In this document: positions 35,377 to 45,161 of the stretch, piece by piece
Layout: each line of letters starts with the position of its first letter
Numbering within the stretch: the stretch's first letter is position 1
Source: Acinetobacter baumannii
Lineage (GTDB): Bacteria; Pseudomonadota; Gammaproteobacteria; Pseudomonadales; Moraxellaceae
Direction: 5' to 3'
Assembly (NCBI RefSeq): GCF_016508585.1
Contig: NZ_JADVOP010000007.1
Coordinates: 1-64,000, forward strand
DNA: 64,000 nt
The notes under the pieces: model-generated
What the model was told of the DNA's origin: nothing
What the model saw: only the letters and a program-made list of their open reading frames with translations
Databases searched by the model: none
Position numbers and translations under genes: made by a program

Positions 35377-36513
35377 CTAGACATTGAGCAACCGAATGAC
35401 ATTTTCACAGCAGCGCTGTAAATTTTTCTCTCCCAGCTTCAATGCTGTTTGTAAATCACATGCACCATCAACAATGCCGAAAATTGCGCTAAAACCCTCG
35501 GTGTATAATTCCTCAACCCCTTGCCCCACGTAACCAGCAAAAGCAATCACAGGTTTATTCAGGTTCTTTGCAACTTGCGCCACTCCAAAAGGAGTTTTAC
35601 CAAACTTGGTCTGAAAATCTATACCACCTTCTCCTGTCAAAACATAATCAGCTTTCGCAATCTTTTCTGCCAGCTGAGTTTCTTCAATCACAATGTCTAC
35701 GCCTGAACGTATTTTTGCACCTGCAAATACCATCAGACCAAAGCCTAAACCGCCTGCTGCACCCGCCCCATCTACATCGGCAACATCGATATTTAATTGC
35801 TGTTTCACCAAATCCGCAAAATATCTTAAATTCCAATCCAGCTTTTCAACCATCTCAGGCGTTGCTCCTTTTTGTGGGGCAAACACATAAGCAGCACCGG
35901 ATGCTCCACATAAAGGATTCGTCACATCACTGGCAATCACAATCTCTGTCTGCTTCAAACGCTGATCCAATTGCGAAATATCAATGGTCTCGATTTGCTC
36001 CAGTTGCCCACCACAGACATCCACAATATGCATATTTTTATCTAAAAATTTTGCACCCAAGGCCAGCGCCATACCTGCACCCGCATCATTGGTGATACTC
36101 CCACCTAAACCGATAATGATTTTGGACACGCCCAATTCCAAGGCAGTTTTAATCATTTCACCTGTCCCTATTGTTGTTGTCACTAAAGGATTTCGTTGGG
36201 ACTTTTCGATCAGGTGAATACCATTCGCCATCGCCATTTCAATAACGGCTGTTTTACCCTCATCAATTAAACCTAAATAAATTTGAATATTTTGACCGAT
36301 CAGAGGGCCCGTGACTTCAAAGTGTATTTTACGACCATTCCGTGCAGAGACGAGTGCATCAACAGTTCCCTCACCACCATCCGCCATAGGCACATGGATA
36401 CACTGTGCATCAGCAATCGCTGTATTGATACCGCGTTGCATTGCCCAACAGGCTTGATCAGCCGTCATACTTTCTTTAAATGAGTCTGGAGCAAGAACAA
36501 AAATTTTGGTCAT
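35377..36513 (-). CDS. Glycerate 2-kinase
   Basis: It phosphorylates D-glycerate to 2-phosphoglycerate (GarK/GlxK type), linking glycerate from glyoxylate or sugar-acid breakdown to glycolysis. MTKIFVLAPDSFKESMTAD is the family's N-terminus, and MADGGEGTVDALV and GLGGSITNDAGAGMA are the other conserved blocks. It has 378 residues, the usual length. The frame is open 189 bp further upstream, but that sequence is hydrophobic nonsense and would bury the promoter, so the ATG at 36513 is used. It stands alone. Confidence 0.94.
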   Translation of the reverse strand: MTKIFVLAPDSFKESMTADQACWAMQRGINTAIADAQCIHVPMADGGEGTVDALVSARNGRKIHFEVTGPLIGQNIQIYLGLIDEGKTAVIEMAMANGIHLIEKSQRNPLVTTTIGTGEMIKTALELGVSKIIIGLGGSITNDAGAGMALALGAKFLDKNMHIVDVCGGQLEQIETIDISQLDQRLKQTEIVIASDVTNPLCGASGAAYVFAPQKGATPEMVEKLDWNLRYFADLVKQQLNIDVADVDGAGAAGGLGFGLMVFAGAKIRSGVDIVIEETQLAEKIAKADYVLTGEGGIDFQTKFGKTPFGVAQVAKNLNKPVIAFAGYVGQGVEELYTEGFSAIFGIVDGACDLQTALKLGEKNLQRCCENVIRLLNV

Positions 36514-36612
36514 GAGAAAATTTATTTTGGTGAGATTCAAAAAATAACATAACCATTTTTTTAGGGTAGATAAACTGTTAAATGAAAAATTAACACACAA
36601 GAAATCATCGCT

Positions 36613-37065
36613 ATGCAACGTATAAATCTCGGTAAAACCGCACCAGAACTCTATAAGACAGTACTTGAACTGGAGAATTTGTCTATGCAGAAAGTTCAAC
36701 AAGCTGGACTCGATATCGGTTTTTCACATTTATTGAAGTTAAGAGCTTCTCAAATCAACCAATGCGCTTTTTGTGTTCGTATGCATACACAAGATGCGAT
36801 TAAAGCAGGTGAGACTATCGATCGTATCGCCTTGATCAGCGCGTGGCGTGAAAGCGAGTATTTTAATGAAAAAGAACGTGCGGCTTTAGTTTTAATTGAA
36901 GAAATTACATTGATTGCCGAGCATCATTTTCCTGATCAAACTTATGAACAGGCAACACAGCATTTATCCAGTGCTGAAATTACCGCAATTGAATGGATTG
37001 CCATTGTGATTAATACATGGAATCGCATCGCAATTTCCAGTCAATATCGCGTTGCACCTGAATAA
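36613..37065 (+). CDS. AhpD-like carboxymuconolactone decarboxylase family protein
   Basis: A 150-residue all-helical protein. The active-site CxxC-x3-H is C51, C54 and H58 in CAFCVRMHTQDA, typical of AhpD-like alkylhydroperoxidases. The helical block after residue 80 is also typical. The likely role is peroxide or redox-linked chemistry; the family is very broad. It is divergent from glycerate kinase, 99 bp apart. It ends at the bidirectional hairpin at 37141. Confidence 0.9.
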   Translation: MQRINLGKTAPELYKTVLELENLSMQKVQQAGLDIGFSHLLKLRASQINQCAFCVRMHTQDAIKAGETIDRIALISAWRESEYFNEKERAALVLIEEITLIAEHHFPDQTYEQATQHLSSAEITAIEWIAIVINTWNRIAISSQYRVAPE

Positions 37066-37140
37066 GTGGAAAACATTTGTTTTAGATCTGGTGTCTGATA
37101 AAGATCAAATTTCATAGACTGGAACAGCAAAATAAAAATA

Positions 37141-37166
37141 CCTGATGCAGTACATCAGGCATTTTT
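37141..37166. terminator. Bidirectional terminator
   Basis: CCTGATG / CATCAGG stem with a 5-nt loop and flanking A and T runs, between convergent genes. Confidence 0.85.
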
Positions 37167-37195
37167 AGTGTTCATCGCAGTGAGCAGCGCTTAAA

Positions 37196-37759
37196 TTAAT
37201 GACTTGCCGGAGGAATATGTTTGATTGCTGCGGCAAAAGTAAGATAGTTCACTCCTTGAAATAAAATATCAACGCCCAAGAACAATCCAAGCACCCAGAA
37301 AGGCGCATCTGGTGATGCTAAAATAATTGCCCCAGTTGCCAAAGTCAATAAACCTGAAAATAATGTCCACCCCCATCCAGACATCGGCTTAAGCATAAAC
37401 GCATTAAAAATACGAATAAAACCACCAATCAATAAAGCAATTGCCAGAAGATTGGTCAGCACCACTGCGGTAGTCACTGGTGATTTAAATGCATAATATC
37501 CAGCAATCAGATACAGCACCCCAAACAATGCCCAAAGCCAACGGAATCCACCATCAAAAATTTTAAATGCTGCAATGAGGTGTAAAATCCCACCAATCAT
37601 CATCAATGCACCAAACAGTACAATAACTGTGAGTGTTGCCATCCCCAATGAAGCCAATAACACCAAGCCAAAGATAACCAACAATGCCCCAAGTAAAAGA
37701 TACCATTTGCGGTTTTCATGGAGTTGGTGACGAACTAAATCATTTCCGACTGTACGCAT
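37196..37759 (-). CDS. HdeD-family membrane protein (DUF308)
   Basis: A polytopic inner-membrane protein of 187 residues, with six membrane helices in three repeated pairs (for example WYLLLGALLVIFGLVLLA). It belongs to the HdeD/DUF308 family, whose E. coli member supports acid resistance at high cell density. The frame extends 24 nt upstream to an ATG, but the second ATG at 37759 has an AGAG ribosome binding site. It is a single gene; it shares a hairpin with the AhpD-like gene. Confidence 0.88.
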   Translation of the reverse strand: MRTVGNDLVRHQLHENRKWYLLLGALLVIFGLVLLASLGMATLTVIVLFGALMMIGGILHLIAAFKIFDGGFRWLWALFGVLYLIAGYYAFKSPVTTAVVLTNLLAIALLIGGFIRIFNAFMLKPMSGWGWTLFSGLLTLATGAIILASPDAPFWVLGLFLGVDILFQGVNYLTFAAAIKHIPPASH

Positions 37760-37893
37760 ATTTTTCTCTTGTTTGTTATTCATTGATTTGATTGTTGATC
37801 TAATTCAGCATCTTGTCTGTATAAAATCTGCATCTAAAGCACAGAATTTATTCGACCATCCCCAGAAACAAAATTAAAGGATCTGCTTGGATA

Positions 37894-38652
37894 CTATTTT
37901 ACCCATCCCATTTCCTGTGCGGTTAAACGGCTGATCATGGTATCTGCTAAACGCTCAGGTGTTTTGCTTTTGCTTTGGGAAAGTGCAATGTATCCTCCCA
38001 TGATTTCTGCACGTTGCTGTGGGTAAAGCGGTTCTTGCTCAGGATTTGCATAACCTGTCGGATAAAGCGGCTGCCCTGTCGATAGATCATATTTATCCTG
38101 TGCACCAAAAGTATGTAAGAGTTCATGCACCAAAACAACTTGATTACTGGAGCTCTGCCTTTGTGAAGCAAATAAGTTGACTGAGCCAATACGTCCACGC
38201 TCCAAGGCAGTAGAGTGCTTTAAAACTTTCTGCAACTTTGGGTCATAATAATTCAAATATAAAGTTACAGACGGTGCACCATCCTCTCCTTGATGTTGTT
38301 TCCACGCATAGAATCTAAACTTTAAACTCCATAATATCGTATTCAATATACTTGTAGAGTCAGGAAATTTTGGTGGAGGAGTTTTCAACTCACGCCCCAG
38401 CTGGAAATGAAACGACGTCGCTTGTCCACGGAAAAGCAACGATTGTTGCGCCAAATAATGCGTCATCTCCTGTAAATCATCGACAGAGATTTGCTGTATA
38501 TAATAGGACGTAGAGACTTGTCCATCTGCATTGATCGGATGCAGTAAAACCACAATCGGCTTTGTCCAATCTTGATTCATATCTCGCCAAGCATTCACTC
38601 CAACCATCAGCAGGATCATCAATAAAATTGCAATTCGAAGTTTTTTCCACAT
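37894..38652 (-). CDS. Putative membrane-anchored metalloprotease (HExxHxxGxxD)
   Basis: A 252-residue protein with an N-terminal membrane anchor (about 5-20) and a periplasmic body. The extended zinc motif H176-E-L-L-H180-T-F-G183-A-Q-D186 and a candidate Met-turn M218 (AEIMGG) resemble metzincin-type peptidases, with Asp as the third ligand. I do not recognise a named family, and activity is not shown. It starts 5 bp after the NYN/OST-HTH gene on the same strand, so the two are probably co-transcribed. It could alternatively be a non-catalytic zinc protein. Confidence 0.75.
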   Translation of the reverse strand: MWKKLRIAILLMILLMVGVNAWRDMNQDWTKPIVVLLHPINADGQVSTSYYIQQISVDDLQEMTHYLAQQSLLFRGQATSFHFQLGRELKTPPPKFPDSTSILNTILWSLKFRFYAWKQHQGEDGAPSVTLYLNYYDPKLQKVLKHSTALERGRIGSVNLFASQRQSSSNQVVLVHELLHTFGAQDKYDLSTGQPLYPTGYANPEQEPLYPQQRAEIMGGYIALSQSKSKTPERLADTMISRLTAQEMGWVK

Positions 38653-38657
38653 TCAAT

Positions 38658-39422
38658 TCAACTCTGCTTTTTTCGTTTTTTAAGAAACATTTGACTACCT
38701 TCTATTTTTGTTTCAAAAACTTCCACAGCTTTTATCAGTCCCGATAATTTCGTATAACCATAGTCACGAGTATCAAAATCTGGCTTGACTGTACTCAAAT
38801 AGGTGCCAATAGAACCTAGATATGCCCAACCATTGTCATCTGAGTTGTCTTTTACCGCTTTGTAAATCAAATTTAAAGTTGCTTTATCCAATGGGGGTTT
38901 AGTTTCTTCTTTCTCGATTGAAGAAGTTTTTCTGGTATTTTCATTATTTTTATTTTCAACACTTTGTTTGTCTTCTTCTTTCTCTTCAGCAATTAAATTT
39001 TCTATCGAAATAAATTTGTCACAGGCTTTTTTAAATGGCTCAGGTGTTTTCTTACGCCCAAAACCATAAACAACTAAACCGCTCTCTCTAATTCTTGAAG
39101 CCAAAGGAGTAAAGTCACTGTCACTGGATACAATACAAAAACCATCCAATGCGCCGCCGTATAATAAATCCATCGCATCAATGATCAGAATCATATCTGT
39201 AGCATCTTTTCCACTGGTATATGCAAATTGCTGTACGGGTGTAATCGCATGCGGCAACAACACTTCTCTCCATTTTTTCAGGGAATCACTGCTCCAATCC
39301 CCATAAACACGCTTTACACTGGCAATCCCATATTTCGCCACCTCTTCCAATACCGAAGAAATGGAGTTCACAGATGAGTTATCGGCATCAATTAAAACCG
39401 CAAATTTTTTAGTATTTTCCAC
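38658..39422 (-). CDS. NYN (PIN-like) ribonuclease domain protein with OST-HTH/LOTUS domain
   Basis: A 254-residue cytoplasmic protein. The N-terminal NYN domain (1-145) shows the acidic active-site positions of LabA/DUF88-type nucleases: VLIDADN, DATDMILIIDAMD and VSSDSDFTPLASRI. A low-complexity, Glu/Asn/Lys-rich linker (148-175) follows. The C-terminal OST-HTH/LOTUS domain (about 178-245, NGWAYLGSIGTYL...DYGYTKLSGLIK) is an RNA-binding module that often pairs with NYN. It is a probable RNA-processing or RNA-decay factor. It is upstream of the metalloprotease-like gene and 110 bp downstream of topA, past a terminator. Confidence 0.88.
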   Translation of the reverse strand: MENTKKFAVLIDADNSSVNSISSVLEEVAKYGIASVKRVYGDWSSDSLKKWREVLLPHAITPVQQFAYTSGKDATDMILIIDAMDLLYGGALDGFCIVSSDSDFTPLASRIRESGLVVYGFGRKKTPEPFKKACDKFISIENLIAEEKEEDKQSVENKNNENTRKTSSIEKEETKPPLDKATLNLIYKAVKDNSDDNGWAYLGSIGTYLSTVKPDFDTRDYGYTKLSGLIKAVEVFETKIEGSQMFLKKRKKQS

Positions 39423-39493
39423 AACATCCCCAATTTTCTAGTTTTTTATTCATTTATTTATCATACAGTTTCTAATCATAATTGATATAAAAA

Positions 39494-39512
39494 ATGCCCA
39501 CCTTGTGAGCAT
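39494..39512 (-). terminator. Terminator of topA
   Basis: ATGCTCAC / GTGGGCAT stem (one wobble) with loop AAG on the minus strand, followed by a T6 run, 21 bp beyond the topA stop. Confidence 0.85.
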
Positions 39513-39532
39513 CTTTTAATCAGTTTTAAAAC

Positions 39533-42175
39533 TTAGGCTTCAACCCATTTTCCATCCTGATAAAGCAACGACCATTTGGTTTGTTTTCCTTCTGGTGTTT
39601 CCGAACCAATATACTGTGCTTGATTCTTACGACTGAATTTCACCAATGTCGGATTTCCATCAGGATCTTGATCAGGCGCTTGCAAAATAAATTGATATTT
39701 TGGATCAAGTTGATCTGCAACTGAACGCAATTCTGCCACCTTAGGTGCACGTGTTTCACGTACTTTCGGGAACTTACTTGCAGCCAAGAATAGACCCGCA
39801 GCACCATCACGAAGAACAAAGAAGTCATCATGTTTGGTTGAACGCAAATGTTCCATTTTAATTGGATCTACACGTGGCGGCGCAGGTTGACCGTTCTTTA
39901 ATACTTTACGGGTATTATCACAGCTCATACACGCAAAGTATGGACCAAATCGACCATTTTTCAACTGCATTTCGCCATCACACTTGTCACATGGAATGGT
40001 TGGACCATCATAGCCCTTGATTTTGAACTCGCCTTCTTCAAGTTCATAACCATCACAGTCTGGATTGTTTCCACAGATATGCAGTTTTCGACCACCATCA
40101 ATGACATAGCTGTCCATTGCAGTACCGCAAATTGGACAGCGTTTTTTCGACATCAAATCGGCAGTTTCAGCACCATCATCATCAGAAAGTGCTGCCAGTG
40201 ATTCGACAGGAGTTAGATTCAAAGTACCCTTGCAGCGCTCTTTCGGCGGTAAGTTATAACCTGAACAACCCAGAAATACACCTGTCGTCCCGGTTCGAAT
40301 CTGCATAGGGCGATCACACTCTTTACAATGTACCGCCTCAACTTCTACAGGTAAGTTACGGCGCATGCCATTCTCACCTTGAGCTGTGGTTAAACGCTTT
40401 TTAAAATCGCCATAAAAACTGTCCAACAGCTCTTTCCAATTGCGCTCGCCATCTGCAACTTTATCCAACTGACCTTCCAGATCCGCTGTAAAAGCGTAAT
40501 TCATGAGATTATTGAAATTCTCATCCAAACGATCGGTAACAATTTCCCCCATCTTCTCTGCGAAAAGACGGCGGTTGTCGAGTTTAACATAACCACGATC
40601 CTGAATCGTTGAAATAATCGCAGCATATGTTGATGGTCGACCAATACCGCGTTTTTCAAGTTCTTTGACCAATGATGCTTCAGTAAAACGTGCAGGTGGC
40701 TTAGTGAAATGCTGAGAAGGATCAAGTTTCTCAAGTTTTAAAATTTCACCTACTTTAACCGCAGGCAATAAAACATCGTCATCAGATTTGTTTTGACCAC
40801 GAACTTTGGTAAAACCATCAAATACTAAAGTTCGACCTTTGGCTTTGAGTTCTACACCATTCGCATCTACTAAAATCGTCGAAGATAAATACTCTGCCGG
40901 TGTCATTTGACACGCCACAAATTGGCGCCAAATTAAATCATACAAACGTTGTGCATCACGTTCTACACCAGCCAAACTATCGCCTTTCAGAGCGACATTT
41001 GAAGGACGAATCGCTTCATGTGCTTCCTGTGCATTTGCCTTGTTACCATAACGATTGGCTTTGGCTGGTAAATATTTTGCACCGAATTCTGTTTCGATGT
41101 GCTGACGCACCATACTGACTGCATCGTCACTTAAAAAAGTTGAGTCAGTACGCATGTAGGTAATAAAACCGGCTTCATACAGCCGTTGTGCAAGCATCAT
41201 GGTTTTCTTTACAGAGAACCCTAAACGTGTACTTGCTGCTTGTTGCAGTGTAGATGTGATATAGGGTGCGCTTGGATTAACCTTGGTCGGTTTATCTTCA
41301 CGTGTTGCAACTTTATATTCAGCATCTTTTAAAATATTCAACAAAGCATCGGTTTGCGCCTTGTTTTGCAGTTTTAATGCCTTACCTGCCTGTTTGACGG
41401 CTTCTAAACGAATCTCATCTGTTTTAGATTTTGTATCCGCAAAAACTTGCCAGTATTCTTCTGGAACAAAAGCTCGAATCTCACGTTCGCGCTCAACCAC
41501 CAATTTCACTGCAACAGACTGTACGCGCCCCGCAGATAAACCGCGCGCAATTTTTTCCCACAACAAAGGAGAAACCATAAAGCCAACCACTCGATCGAGG
41601 AAACGACGAGCCTGTTGTGCATTGACACGATTTAAATCTAAACGTGTCGGCTGTTTAAATGCTTCTTGAATGGCATTTTTGGTGATCTCATTAAAAACCA
41701 CACGATGGTAACGACTGTCATCACCACCAATTACTTCCCTTAAATGCCAGGCAATCGCTTCCCCTTCCCTATCCAAATCCGTTGCAAGATAGATTTCATC
41801 TGCATCTTTGGCGAGCTTTTTGAGTTCTGCAACCACATTTTCTTTACCAGGAAGCACTTCATATTTGGCTTTCCAACCATGTTCTGGATCAACACCCATA
41901 CGGTTGATCAGAGCGGATTGTGCTTTTTCAGCCTTCTGTTCTTCTGTCAATTTAGTTCGTGTAGCAGGCTTTTTTTCTGCTGTTTTGCCAGAACCACCTG
42001 TAGGTAAGTCACGGACATGACCTACGGATGACTTGACAATGTAATTTGAGCCTAAATATTTATTAATCGTTTTCGCTTTTGCAGGCGACTCCACAATCAC
42101 TAATGCACGCTTTTTACCAGCATCAGGAGAGTTTGCTGTAGTGCTTTTGGATGTGGACCGAGGAGCGTTCGCCAT
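39533..42175 (-). CDS. topA: DNA topoisomerase I
   Basis: It relaxes negative supercoils (type IA). The 880-residue protein has a Toprim domain ([13 protein letters not shown] at 25-37, TDLDREGE at 132-139), the strand-passage fold with active-site tyrosine Y340 ([10 protein letters not shown]), and C-terminal zinc ribbons ([24 protein letters not shown]). The N-terminal 20 residues are polar and serine/threonine-rich. Length is near that of the E. coli enzyme (865). It follows the small membrane gene at 42202 by 26 bp and is probably in the same unit. Confidence 0.97.
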   Translation of the reverse strand: MANAPRSTSKSTTANSPDAGKKRALVIVESPAKAKTINKYLGSNYIVKSSVGHVRDLPTGGSGKTAEKKPATRTKLTEEQKAEKAQSALINRMGVDPEHGWKAKYEVLPGKENVVAELKKLAKDADEIYLATDLDREGEAIAWHLREVIGGDDSRYHRVVFNEITKNAIQEAFKQPTRLDLNRVNAQQARRFLDRVVGFMVSPLLWEKIARGLSAGRVQSVAVKLVVEREREIRAFVPEEYWQVFADTKSKTDEIRLEAVKQAGKALKLQNKAQTDALLNILKDAEYKVATREDKPTKVNPSAPYITSTLQQAASTRLGFSVKKTMMLAQRLYEAGFITYMRTDSTFLSDDAVSMVRQHIETEFGAKYLPAKANRYGNKANAQEAHEAIRPSNVALKGDSLAGVERDAQRLYDLIWRQFVACQMTPAEYLSSTILVDANGVELKAKGRTLVFDGFTKVRGQNKSDDDVLLPAVKVGEILKLEKLDPSQHFTKPPARFTEASLVKELEKRGIGRPSTYAAIISTIQDRGYVKLDNRRLFAEKMGEIVTDRLDENFNNLMNYAFTADLEGQLDKVADGERNWKELLDSFYGDFKKRLTTAQGENGMRRNLPVEVEAVHCKECDRPMQIRTGTTGVFLGCSGYNLPPKERCKGTLNLTPVESLAALSDDDGAETADLMSKKRCPICGTAMDSYVIDGGRKLHICGNNPDCDGYELEEGEFKIKGYDGPTIPCDKCDGEMQLKNGRFGPYFACMSCDNTRKVLKNGQPAPPRVDPIKMEHLRSTKHDDFFVLRDGAAGLFLAASKFPKVRETRAPKVAELRSVADQLDPKYQFILQAPDQDPDGNPTLVKFSRKNQAQYIGSETPEGKQTKWSLLYQDGKWVEA

Positions 42176-42201
42176 AATAAACCACTGTTCCTATTATAAA
42201 G

Positions 42202-42651
42202 TTAAATTTCAGCCAATTTAAGTAAATATGCTTTCATATCATCAAGTTGTGTTGCTCTAAGGTCAGATTCTTCGTCCCAATAAAGCCCTACACAATTTGC
42301 CTGCATATCAATAGCATAAATCCCTTTTAATGCAATGGGAAAATCATTAAATTTCTCATCACCTTGAATCACATGAAGCTTTTCATCTTCGACACATGCA
42401 CGCATCAGCGCCAAACGTGCATCTGGAATAAGTACACTATAATAAGCCACCATACTTGCACGTGATTCTGTTGCCATCGGGATTTTTGTCCACTCTGGCG
42501 CAGCCACCAAACGCGGATGCAACCCCATCTTACGGGCTTTTTCTCGCATTAAACCCAATGCTTTTTCTCTCGGGCTTACGCGTAAGCCAAAAATTGAGCC
42601 CAAAACAAAAACAATGATAACGAGCGCAACCCAAAGACCAGTGTGTTCCAT
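42202..42651 (-). CDS. Conserved membrane-anchored protein upstream of topA
   Basis: A 149-residue protein with an N-terminal membrane segment (5-25, LWVALVIIVFVLGSIFGL) and a soluble domain containing SPREKALGLMREKARKMGLHPRLV. Pseudomonas also carries a small conserved gene beside topA, which I recall as similar, but this was not checked. Function unknown. It is 26 bp upstream of topA and probably co-transcribed with it. Confidence 0.75.
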   Translation of the reverse strand: MEHTGLWVALVIIVFVLGSIFGLRVSPREKALGLMREKARKMGLHPRLVAAPEWTKIPMATESRASMVAYYSVLIPDARLALMRACVEDEKLHVIQGDEKFNDFPIALKGIYAIDMQANCVGLYWDEESDLRATQLDDMKAYLLKLAEI

Positions 42652-42757
42652 AGTTCACCTTTTAATTCCTATATTAGAGTTGCATAAGCTGAATATAAAA
42701 CGCAAGTTTAAAATTAAAATTACAACGAATCTGTAAGTTTAAAGTCAGTTTAATGTC

Positions 42758-43096
42758 TTATTTTTCATCTCTATTTTTTTCATAAAACATCATCCAATCG
42801 CCCAATGCGCGAATCGAACTTTCCAGTGATTTTCCCAATGCAGTAATTTGATATTCCACACGCGGCGGAATTTCCGGATAGATCTGTTTTGAGATCAGTT
42901 GACACTCTTCCAAAAGCTTCAATTGTTTTGAAAGCTCCTTTTGTGGAATCGGAGCTAAAGCTTTCTGTAATTGATTAAATCGTACAGGATGTTGAGCGTG
43001 TATAAGATGATAGACAATCGGCAAGACCCACTTACCGGAAAAGATTACAACGAATCGCATAATCGAACAGTTTTGCTCATATTGCACAGTTGTCAT
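42758..43096 (-). CDS. HxlR-family transcriptional regulator
   Basis: A 112-residue winged-helix repressor (HTH_HxlR, e.g. KWVLPIVYHLIHAQHPVRFNQL and FNQLQKAL...IPQKELSKQLKLLE). The cysteine C10 lies near the N-terminus, where HxlR-family redox or aldehyde sensors keep theirs. It is divergent from an SDR oxidoreductase, its likely target. The 149-bp intergenic region carries a TTACC-N4-GGTAA dyad (43168-43181). Confidence 0.9.
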   Translation of the reverse strand: MTTVQYEQNCSIMRFVVIFSGKWVLPIVYHLIHAQHPVRFNQLQKALAPIPQKELSKQLKLLEECQLISKQIYPEIPPRVEYQITALGKSLESSIRALGDWMMFYEKNRDEK

Positions 43097-43167
43097 TTTT
43101 CACCTTACATAAAGCTACAATTTATCAAGGCTGATTTCAGCCTGTTTCAAACCGAACAGCCACTTAG

Positions 43168-43181
43168 TTACCATTTGGTAA
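43168..43181. promoter_or_regulatory. HxlR operator-like dyad
   Basis: TTACC-ATTT-GGTAA, a 5-bp inverted repeat flanked by partially symmetric TA-rich sequence, between the divergent HxlR and SDR genes. Confidence 0.4.
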
Positions 43182-43245
43182 GTTCTTACATCTGCGGGTA
43201 AATTTTCACAATATACGTTTTTCTTAGTGACATTATAGTGAAAAA

Positions 43246-43992
43246 ATGAGATTAAAGGACAAGACTGTTTTAATCACAGGTGCAACCAGTGGAATTGGCT
43301 TTGCTGCCGCACAACGGGCAATTGAAGAAGGTGCTCGGGTGATCTTTACTGGACGGAATATAAATCAACTCACCCAAACCCAACATCAACTCGGATCGCA
43401 AAGTATGGGTTTTGCATGTGATCATGCTGACTTGAATTCTCAGCATGATTTTATCGAAAAATTACAGCAATTCTCCTTGAGCTTCGATGTGATTTATATC
43501 AATGCAGGCAATGTAAACCATCAGCAGTTTGGTCAATGGAACGTTGAACAATTTGATGAGATATTCAATACCAATCTCAAAGGTCCTTTCTTTTTGATCC
43601 AAAGCCTTCTTCCGATGATCAACCCTAATACTTCAGTGATTTTGTGTGGTTCGACCAGCATTCATATCGCGCTAGAAAAAAGCAGTGTATATGCTGCTTC
43701 AAAGATCGCTTTACGCTCTCTGGTCAAAACACTTTCAAGAGAACTGTTAAATCATAAAATACGCTTTAATCTGCTTTCTCCCGGACCAACGTTCACCCCT
43801 GCACTCAATAAAGTTGCAGACAGTCCCGCTGAAGCCGAACAATTAAAGACCAGTATTGAAAATTTAGTCCCTCTTCAAAGGCTTGCCACAGCAACAGAAA
43901 TTGCCGACGCCTTTATTTATCTTGCTTCTGACGAGTCTCGTTTTGTTGTGGGAACTGAATTATTGATTGATGGTGGTGTCGCCAATTTATAA
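43246..43992 (+). CDS. SDR-family oxidoreductase
   Basis: A 248-residue classical short-chain dehydrogenase/reductase. TGATSGIGFA (about 11-20) binds NAD(P), NAGN the active-site loop, and YAASK (Y147-x3-K) with an upstream serine forms the catalytic set. The C-terminal block FVVGTELLIDGGVANL is typical. The substrate is unknown. Divergent from an HxlR regulator, so expression is likely induced by a thiol-reactive compound, as for other HxlR/SDR pairs. Confidence 0.9.
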   Translation: MRLKDKTVLITGATSGIGFAAAQRAIEEGARVIFTGRNINQLTQTQHQLGSQSMGFACDHADLNSQHDFIEKLQQFSLSFDVIYINAGNVNHQQFGQWNVEQFDEIFNTNLKGPFFLIQSLLPMINPNTSVILCGSTSIHIALEKSSVYAASKIALRSLVKTLSRELLNHKIRFNLLSPGPTFTPALNKVADSPAEAEQLKTSIENLVPLQRLATATEIADAFIYLASDESRFVVGTELLIDGGVANL

Positions 43993-44072
43993 AGTGTCGC
44001 AATCAATAAATTCAGAAAATAAATGAGAGAGATACGCTGTGGTATTTCTTTCATCCATTTAAATAAACAGCA

Positions 44073-45098
44073 TCAATTCAAATACATTTCATGGCTATAG
44101 ACCACTTCATGTCCATTCCAATAAATATAGCCTTTTTCAATCAGCTCTTTCAGCAATAAACGAACATCAGATTGAGGGAACATTTTTTCCAATAGATCAC
44201 GCAAGGCATAAATATCTTTGGGTTTCGATGTTTTTAAATCATTCAGTTTATGAATCACTTCAATTTGAACAGGATCAATCTGCTCAAAATTTTTAAACAG
44301 CCCCTGCTGCACTGTTTCAATTGATTCTTGATCATCTACCTGCTGTGGATACGCATGTAAGCTTTCTAAAATTTGATCGATTTTATGTAATTTGATATGT
44401 GATTGTTGGTCGAACTGTTGATCCGTTTGATCAGGAGAATTTGAATTTTCAACATCTAGACTGATCCACTGCTTTAAGACTTTTTTCCGATAGGAAATTT
44501 GTTGATCAAAACATTTCACAATTCTTAAATTGATCAGCATTCCTACAAGATGCTGGGCTTTTTCTGGCACAACCTGCAAAGTACTGGCAACCGAATTACG
44601 TAATTTTACAACTGTGTTCGGCTTTCCTGTCATCTTTCCCAAAGCATCACAGTATTTTTTAACCATTTGTAAATACGGTTTTTTTTGAATTGTTTCAAGA
44701 CTCGGAAGCTGTCGTTTTTGACTTGGCAATTGACCTGTCGACTCGATTTGAACAAGACGGCAATCGAGATGTACATTCCGGATGATGTCCAACAGCACTG
44801 TAGAACTTGGCGAAGCTGAAATAATTTCGATCTGTGTATCTGGCGTTAAAAGCGCCAACAATTGCCCTGCAATCACGGCATATTCATATTCTTTTTGAGC
44901 CGCTTCAGGCACATCTAAAATCACCACTTGCCCACTGTTGATCCAACTGGAAAGCTCAGTGAGATCAGCCAGTGAATAATCAAAATGTCCAGTGCGATTG
45001 AAAAGATATAATGTAGTGTAATGCGCTACCATTTTGCCCAGCGTGTGTGCCGTGGGCATATTATTTTCAAGGTCAAAAAGAACAACTGTATGCGGCAT
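44073..45098 (-). CDS. PIN-like-domain protein of unknown function
   Basis: A 341-residue soluble protein. Its first 120 residues (VVLFDLENNMPTA, VVILDVPEAAQKEYEYAVIAG, IEIISASPSS) have the alternating strand-helix form and acidic positions of PIN/NYN-like nucleases. A middle segment (150-210) holds basic residues, and the C-terminal region has a winged-helix-like LLKELIEKGYIYWNG. The frame begins at TTG 45104, but the ATG at 45098 is the better start. The nuclease activity is a guess; I recognise no named family. It is next to the mum locus but beyond its terminator. Confidence 0.65.
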   Translation of the reverse strand: MPHTVVLFDLENNMPTAHTLGKMVAHYTTLYLFNRTGHFDYSLADLTELSSWINSGQVVILDVPEAAQKEYEYAVIAGQLLALLTPDTQIEIISASPSSTVLLDIIRNVHLDCRLVQIESTGQLPSQKRQLPSLETIQKKPYLQMVKKYCDALGKMTGKPNTVVKLRNSVASTLQVVPEKAQHLVGMLINLRIVKCFDQQISYRKKVLKQWISLDVENSNSPDQTDQQFDQQSHIKLHKIDQILESLHAYPQQVDDQESIETVQQGLFKNFEQIDPVQIEVIHKLNDLKTSKPKDIYALRDLLEKMFPQSDVRLLLKELIEKGYIYWNGHEVVYSHEMYLN

Positions 45099-45161
45099 GA
45101 TCAAAGGTTTGCGATTAAACAGTGGCGTGCATTACAACGGGCTTTCAGTAAAAGGTCAAAT

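Noticed and set aside
35568..36095. 175-codon open frame antisense to glycerate kinase
   Set aside because: It sits within the well-supported kinase gene, is rich in His/Pro/Ser/Leu typical of antisense frames, and has no known motif.
36514..36702. Upstream extension of the glycerate kinase frame
   Set aside because: The 63 extra residues are hydrophobic and Phe/Leu/Cys-rich, and the known N-terminus MTKIFVLAPDS starts at 36513.
41283..41669. 128-codon plus-strand open frame antisense to topA
   Set aside because: Entirely inside topA, whose reading frame has all catalytic motifs; Ser/Arg/Thr-rich shadow frame.
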